This document shows, piece after piece, positions 40,237-42,255 of a stretch of DNA of 42,255 nucleotides. The notes beneath the pieces are model-generated. The model saw only the letters and a list, made by a program, of their open reading frames with translations, searched no databases and was not told where the DNA came from. A program made the position numbers and the translations under genes. This stretch comes from Treponema sp. UBA4692 (GTDB lineage Bacteria; Spirochaetota; Spirochaetia; Treponematales; Treponemataceae), in contig DHKO01000044.1 of the NCBI GenBank assembly GCA_002404895.1, forward strand, positions 1-42,255, given 5' to 3'. The stretch's first letter is position 1; the number at the start of each line of letters is the position of its first letter.

Positions 40237-40753
40237 TCAAAAAATCCTCCCTCGCCTTTTCGCCGGCAGTTTCGCGCACATTCGACTTGTCAAGATTTTC
40301 ATTGAAAGCCTTCGCGTCAACATATTTCAGCGTAAGAGGCCGCTCAAGGCTCATAATCACAGAATCGTCTTTCCAAGTTGACTTGTTCGGATTGATTTCG
40401 TCAGGATTTCCGTATTTTTCAATCAGCTTTGAGAGAATCGAGTAATGGTCGATTTTTGTCTCTTTCAGATTTATCGTGATTATGTAAAGTTTCTCATTGT
40501 CAAACTGAAAATAGCAATGGTCAAGAAAAGAAAACGGCTCGTAAGTCGCGTCGGTTTCAATCAAAGTCTGCCCGCTCTGAGGAGACAGGGAAACGTCGCG
40601 GTCGCCACGGTAGCCAAACTGATGGTCTTTTTTAAGAGCGTCCTTAAGCTCGTCAACGCTCATTCCAAGCTGGATTTTTGAAAAGCCGTTCGGAAGCGAA
40701 AAAACTGGCAAAAGCAAAACAAACAGAAAAAAAGCAAAAAGAAATTTTTTCAT
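40226..40753 (-). CDS. Small exported protein of unknown function
   Basis: 175 residues. Signal peptide KKFLFAFFLFVLLLPVFS. The mature part contains GFSKIQLGMSVDELKDALKK, a fold reminiscent of BamE-like or SmpA-like small periplasmic proteins, and a beta-rich centre. No named family. It overlaps the DUF192 gene by 11 bases, so both are co-translated. AAAG is the only Shine-Dalgarno-like sequence. TATTAT-like boxes lie close to the ATG. Confidence 0.75.
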   Translation of the reverse strand: MKKFLFAFFLFVLLLPVFSLPNGFSKIQLGMSVDELKDALKKDHQFGYRGDRDVSLSPQSGQTLIETDATYEPFSFLDHCYFQFDNEKLYIITINLKETKIDHYSILSKLIEKYGNPDEINPNKSTWKDDSVIMSLERPLTLKYVDAKAFNENLDKSNVRETAGEKAREDFLNEL

Positions 40754-40840
40754 CTTTATAATAAATCGAAAAAAAGCCGCCCGGACTTTAAGGATTTTCG
40801 TTTTTCGGCTTTCAGCGCCAACAAACCGAAAAATTTATTT

Positions 40841-42058
40841 TCAGATGCCGGAACTTGCATTTGCGGCGGCAGCCTTCGCGCTCTGCTTTCTGTAGAACGC
40901 CGCCTGCTTCACAAGCTCCAGGCAGTCAGGAATAAAGATTTTTCCGCCGTGCAGACTGAAAAGGCTCGAATTCTGGAACGCGTAAATATATTTCATCTGC
41001 TCGTTCTTTTTCAGGCCGCACATTGTCGCAATGTCCTCAACAGTAAGATTCGTCTGGTACTGAGTTCCCTTTCTGAACTCGATTTTCATTTTTTCAACCT
41101 GAAGGGCAAGCATATCTGTCATCTTCGCTACAGGATTTGAATTCAAAAGCGAGTTCGCAAGCTGGCGGTGCATTGACCAGAGACGGTCGGCAAGCATTGT
41201 GGTAAGGCGGGAAATCAGCTGAGGCTGCGTCGAAACCATCTGGTTGAAATTCGACTTGTTGATTGTCATAAGACGGCAGTCGTCATTCGCGATTGCGGAA
41301 GCGGAGCGCGGCTTGTTTTCAAGCAAAGCCATCTCGCCGAACATATCGCCTTTTTTGAGCATTGCAAGCGTGACTTCCGTTCCGTCAACGATTTTTGAAA
41401 TCTTTATCGAGCCTTCCTGAATTATGAACATATCAGCTCCGCTTTGAGACTCTGAAAAAACCATCGTCCCTTTAGGATAAACGCGGAGCAAGTCCTGATT
41501 CGACTCAAAATAAACAGCCTTTGTCGCCTGCCTAAGATTTCTGAACATTTTAAGCGCGCGCTCGGCTTTCGGTCCCGTCTTCACAGCCTTAACATACTGG
41601 TAATAAGCGTAGCAGGCAATGTCATACTGCTTCTGGAAATAATAATACTCGGCAACGTTGAAAATCTGGGCTGGCTGGTCAACTGCGGAACGGTTCAAAG
41701 TCTGCTTCATCAAAATCTCGTTCAACATTCTCATTCTGTGCGCAAAAGTCCTGATGATTTTAAGCGCGACAGGAGTGTTTTTTTCGATAAGCTCAGAATA
41801 CTGGTCGCGGCGGACTGAAATGCAGACAACATCGGAAAGAGCCACGACGGTCTCAATCTGGGAATGCAACGACATACTCGAAATTACGCCGACGAAGTCG
41901 CCCGGTCCTAAAATCTCCTGCGGAGTTCCCGGAATCTCATTCTGATGAACAATCTTGACATGCCCGCTCTGAATGATAAAAAAGCGGTCGGTGTCCTCTT
42001 TTCCTTCAACGAGAATGTAAGTTCCTTTTCTGAAATTTGCAAATGATAATTGAAGCAC
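40841..42058 (-). CDS. Protein with two cyclic-nucleotide-binding domains
   Basis: 405 residues from a GTG at 42058 (GGGA about 8 bases upstream). The first cNMP domain (about 10-125) has FRKGTYILVEGKEDTDRFFIIQSG; the second (about 200-320) has YPKGTMVFSESQSGADMFIIQEGS and DMFGEMALLENKPRSA. A helical TPR-like stretch (AEYYYFQKQYDIACYAYYQYV) lies between. The C-terminus, near LTVEDIATMCGLKKNEQ, could be a Crp-type winged helix but is weak. A longer ATG start at 42178 would add residues read from repeat DNA and lacks family resemblance. cAMP or c-di-nucleotide sensing is inferred. Confidence 0.85.
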   Translation of the reverse strand: MLQLSFANFRKGTYILVEGKEDTDRFFIIQSGHVKIVHQNEIPGTPQEILGPGDFVGVISSMSLHSQIETVVALSDVVCISVRRDQYSELIEKNTPVALKIIRTFAHRMRMLNEILMKQTLNRSAVDQPAQIFNVAEYYYFQKQYDIACYAYYQYVKAVKTGPKAERALKMFRNLRQATKAVYFESNQDLLRVYPKGTMVFSESQSGADMFIIQEGSIKISKIVDGTEVTLAMLKKGDMFGEMALLENKPRSASAIANDDCRLMTINKSNFNQMVSTQPQLISRLTTMLADRLWSMHRQLANSLLNSNPVAKMTDMLALQVEKMKIEFRKGTQYQTNLTVEDIATMCGLKKNEQMKYIYAFQNSSLFSLHGGKIFIPDCLELVKQAAFYRKQSAKAAAANASSGI

Positions 42059-42160
42059 TTTATTTTTCCCAACGGCCGCCTGCGCGCCGCAACGATAAGA
42101 TATTTTAATGCAGATTCCTGAAAATGTCTTTAATTTAAATTTTCGGCATGCGATTCTAAA

Positions 42161-42255
42161 ATGACGTTTTCTGCCCAAGCACTTTTTCCCGCTTCGTCAC
42201 GATGACGTTCGCCGCCAAAACACATTTTCTTACTTCGTCACGATGACGATTGCCG
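42161..42255. repeat. 41-bp-period tandem repeat at the right edge
   Basis: Units of exactly 41 bases start at 42161, 42202 and 42243 (the last cut by the window); each begins ATGACG and ends CTTCGTCACG, with a variable middle. The junction CGTCACGATGACG is an inverted repeat. It runs off the window. Confidence 0.7.

Noticed and set aside
42059..42178. ATG-started extension of the cNMP protein
   Set aside because: Reads repeat-derived DNA, no family resemblance; GTG 42058 has a ribosome site and the family N-terminus.

Overview
The window looks like a chromosomal piece of a low-GC spirochaete of the genus Treponema, most likely a gut, rumen or oral-type species. Reasons: strongly A/T-biased codon use in most genes; an elongation factor G of the spirochaete/mitochondrial EF-G1 type (HIDSGKTT signature); a MoxR/DUF58/Bat cluster; a PlzA-like PilZ protein; many short lipoproteins and exported proteins of treponemal style. 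No phage, CRISPR array, IS element or toxin-antitoxin pair was seen.

Layout. The first 300 bases are a GC-rich, AGG-arginine-rich fragment of a minus-strand gene (HMA2-like heavy-metal domain) that contrasts sharply with everything to its right. Then come polA (with an in-frame GC-rich repeat insertion), coaE, a SPOR-domain membrane protein, a repeat-filled gap, a predicted outer-membrane barrel protein, and the fusA operon (EF-G plus a P-loop protein of unknown role). Around 10.9-16.5 kb lie tRNA-Gly(CCC), ilvE, a small membrane protein, ychF, a rhomboid protease and an ArsB/NhaD-type permease. A minus-strand operon at 16.6-19.7 kb couples a class I/II aminotransferase to a solute-binding lipoprotein and a small unknown protein.

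Divergent from that operon is the plus-strand moxR-DUF58-(DUF4381-like)-batA-batB/C-batD-like operon (19.8-27.0 kb), whose parts overlap by 1 to 52 bases; it ends in an Smr-domain gene. Next are a J-domain membrane protein, infA, and a DksA/TraR-type zinc-finger protein. The minus-strand operon at 29.2-32.9 kb encodes a REC-STAS-REC protein in which both receiver domains have lost the phospho-acceptor aspartate, a soluble hybrid histidine kinase, and a PHP phosphatase, all overlapping. To the right are a DJ-1/PfpI protein, a TPR-like lipoprotein, a periplasmic von Willebrand A protein, an unknown treponemal protein, a PilZ protein, a TPR protein, a DUF192 lipoprotein with an exported partner, and a double cyclic-nucleotide-binding-domain protein. 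The right edge holds a 41-bp-period tandem repeat.

Themes worth attention: (i) several genes (aminotransferase, PilZ, TPR lipoprotein, outer-membrane protein, polA) have a -10 box 6-8 bases before the ATG and no usable Shine-Dalgarno, which predicts leaderless mRNAs; (ii) GC-rich repeat elements sit inside polA, inside the moxR operon and in a gap; (iii) a degenerate two-component operon that may signal without phosphorylation at the upstream protein; (iv) a BatB-BatC fusion that keeps an internal lipoprotein signal. All functional statements rest on motif reading; no database search was run.
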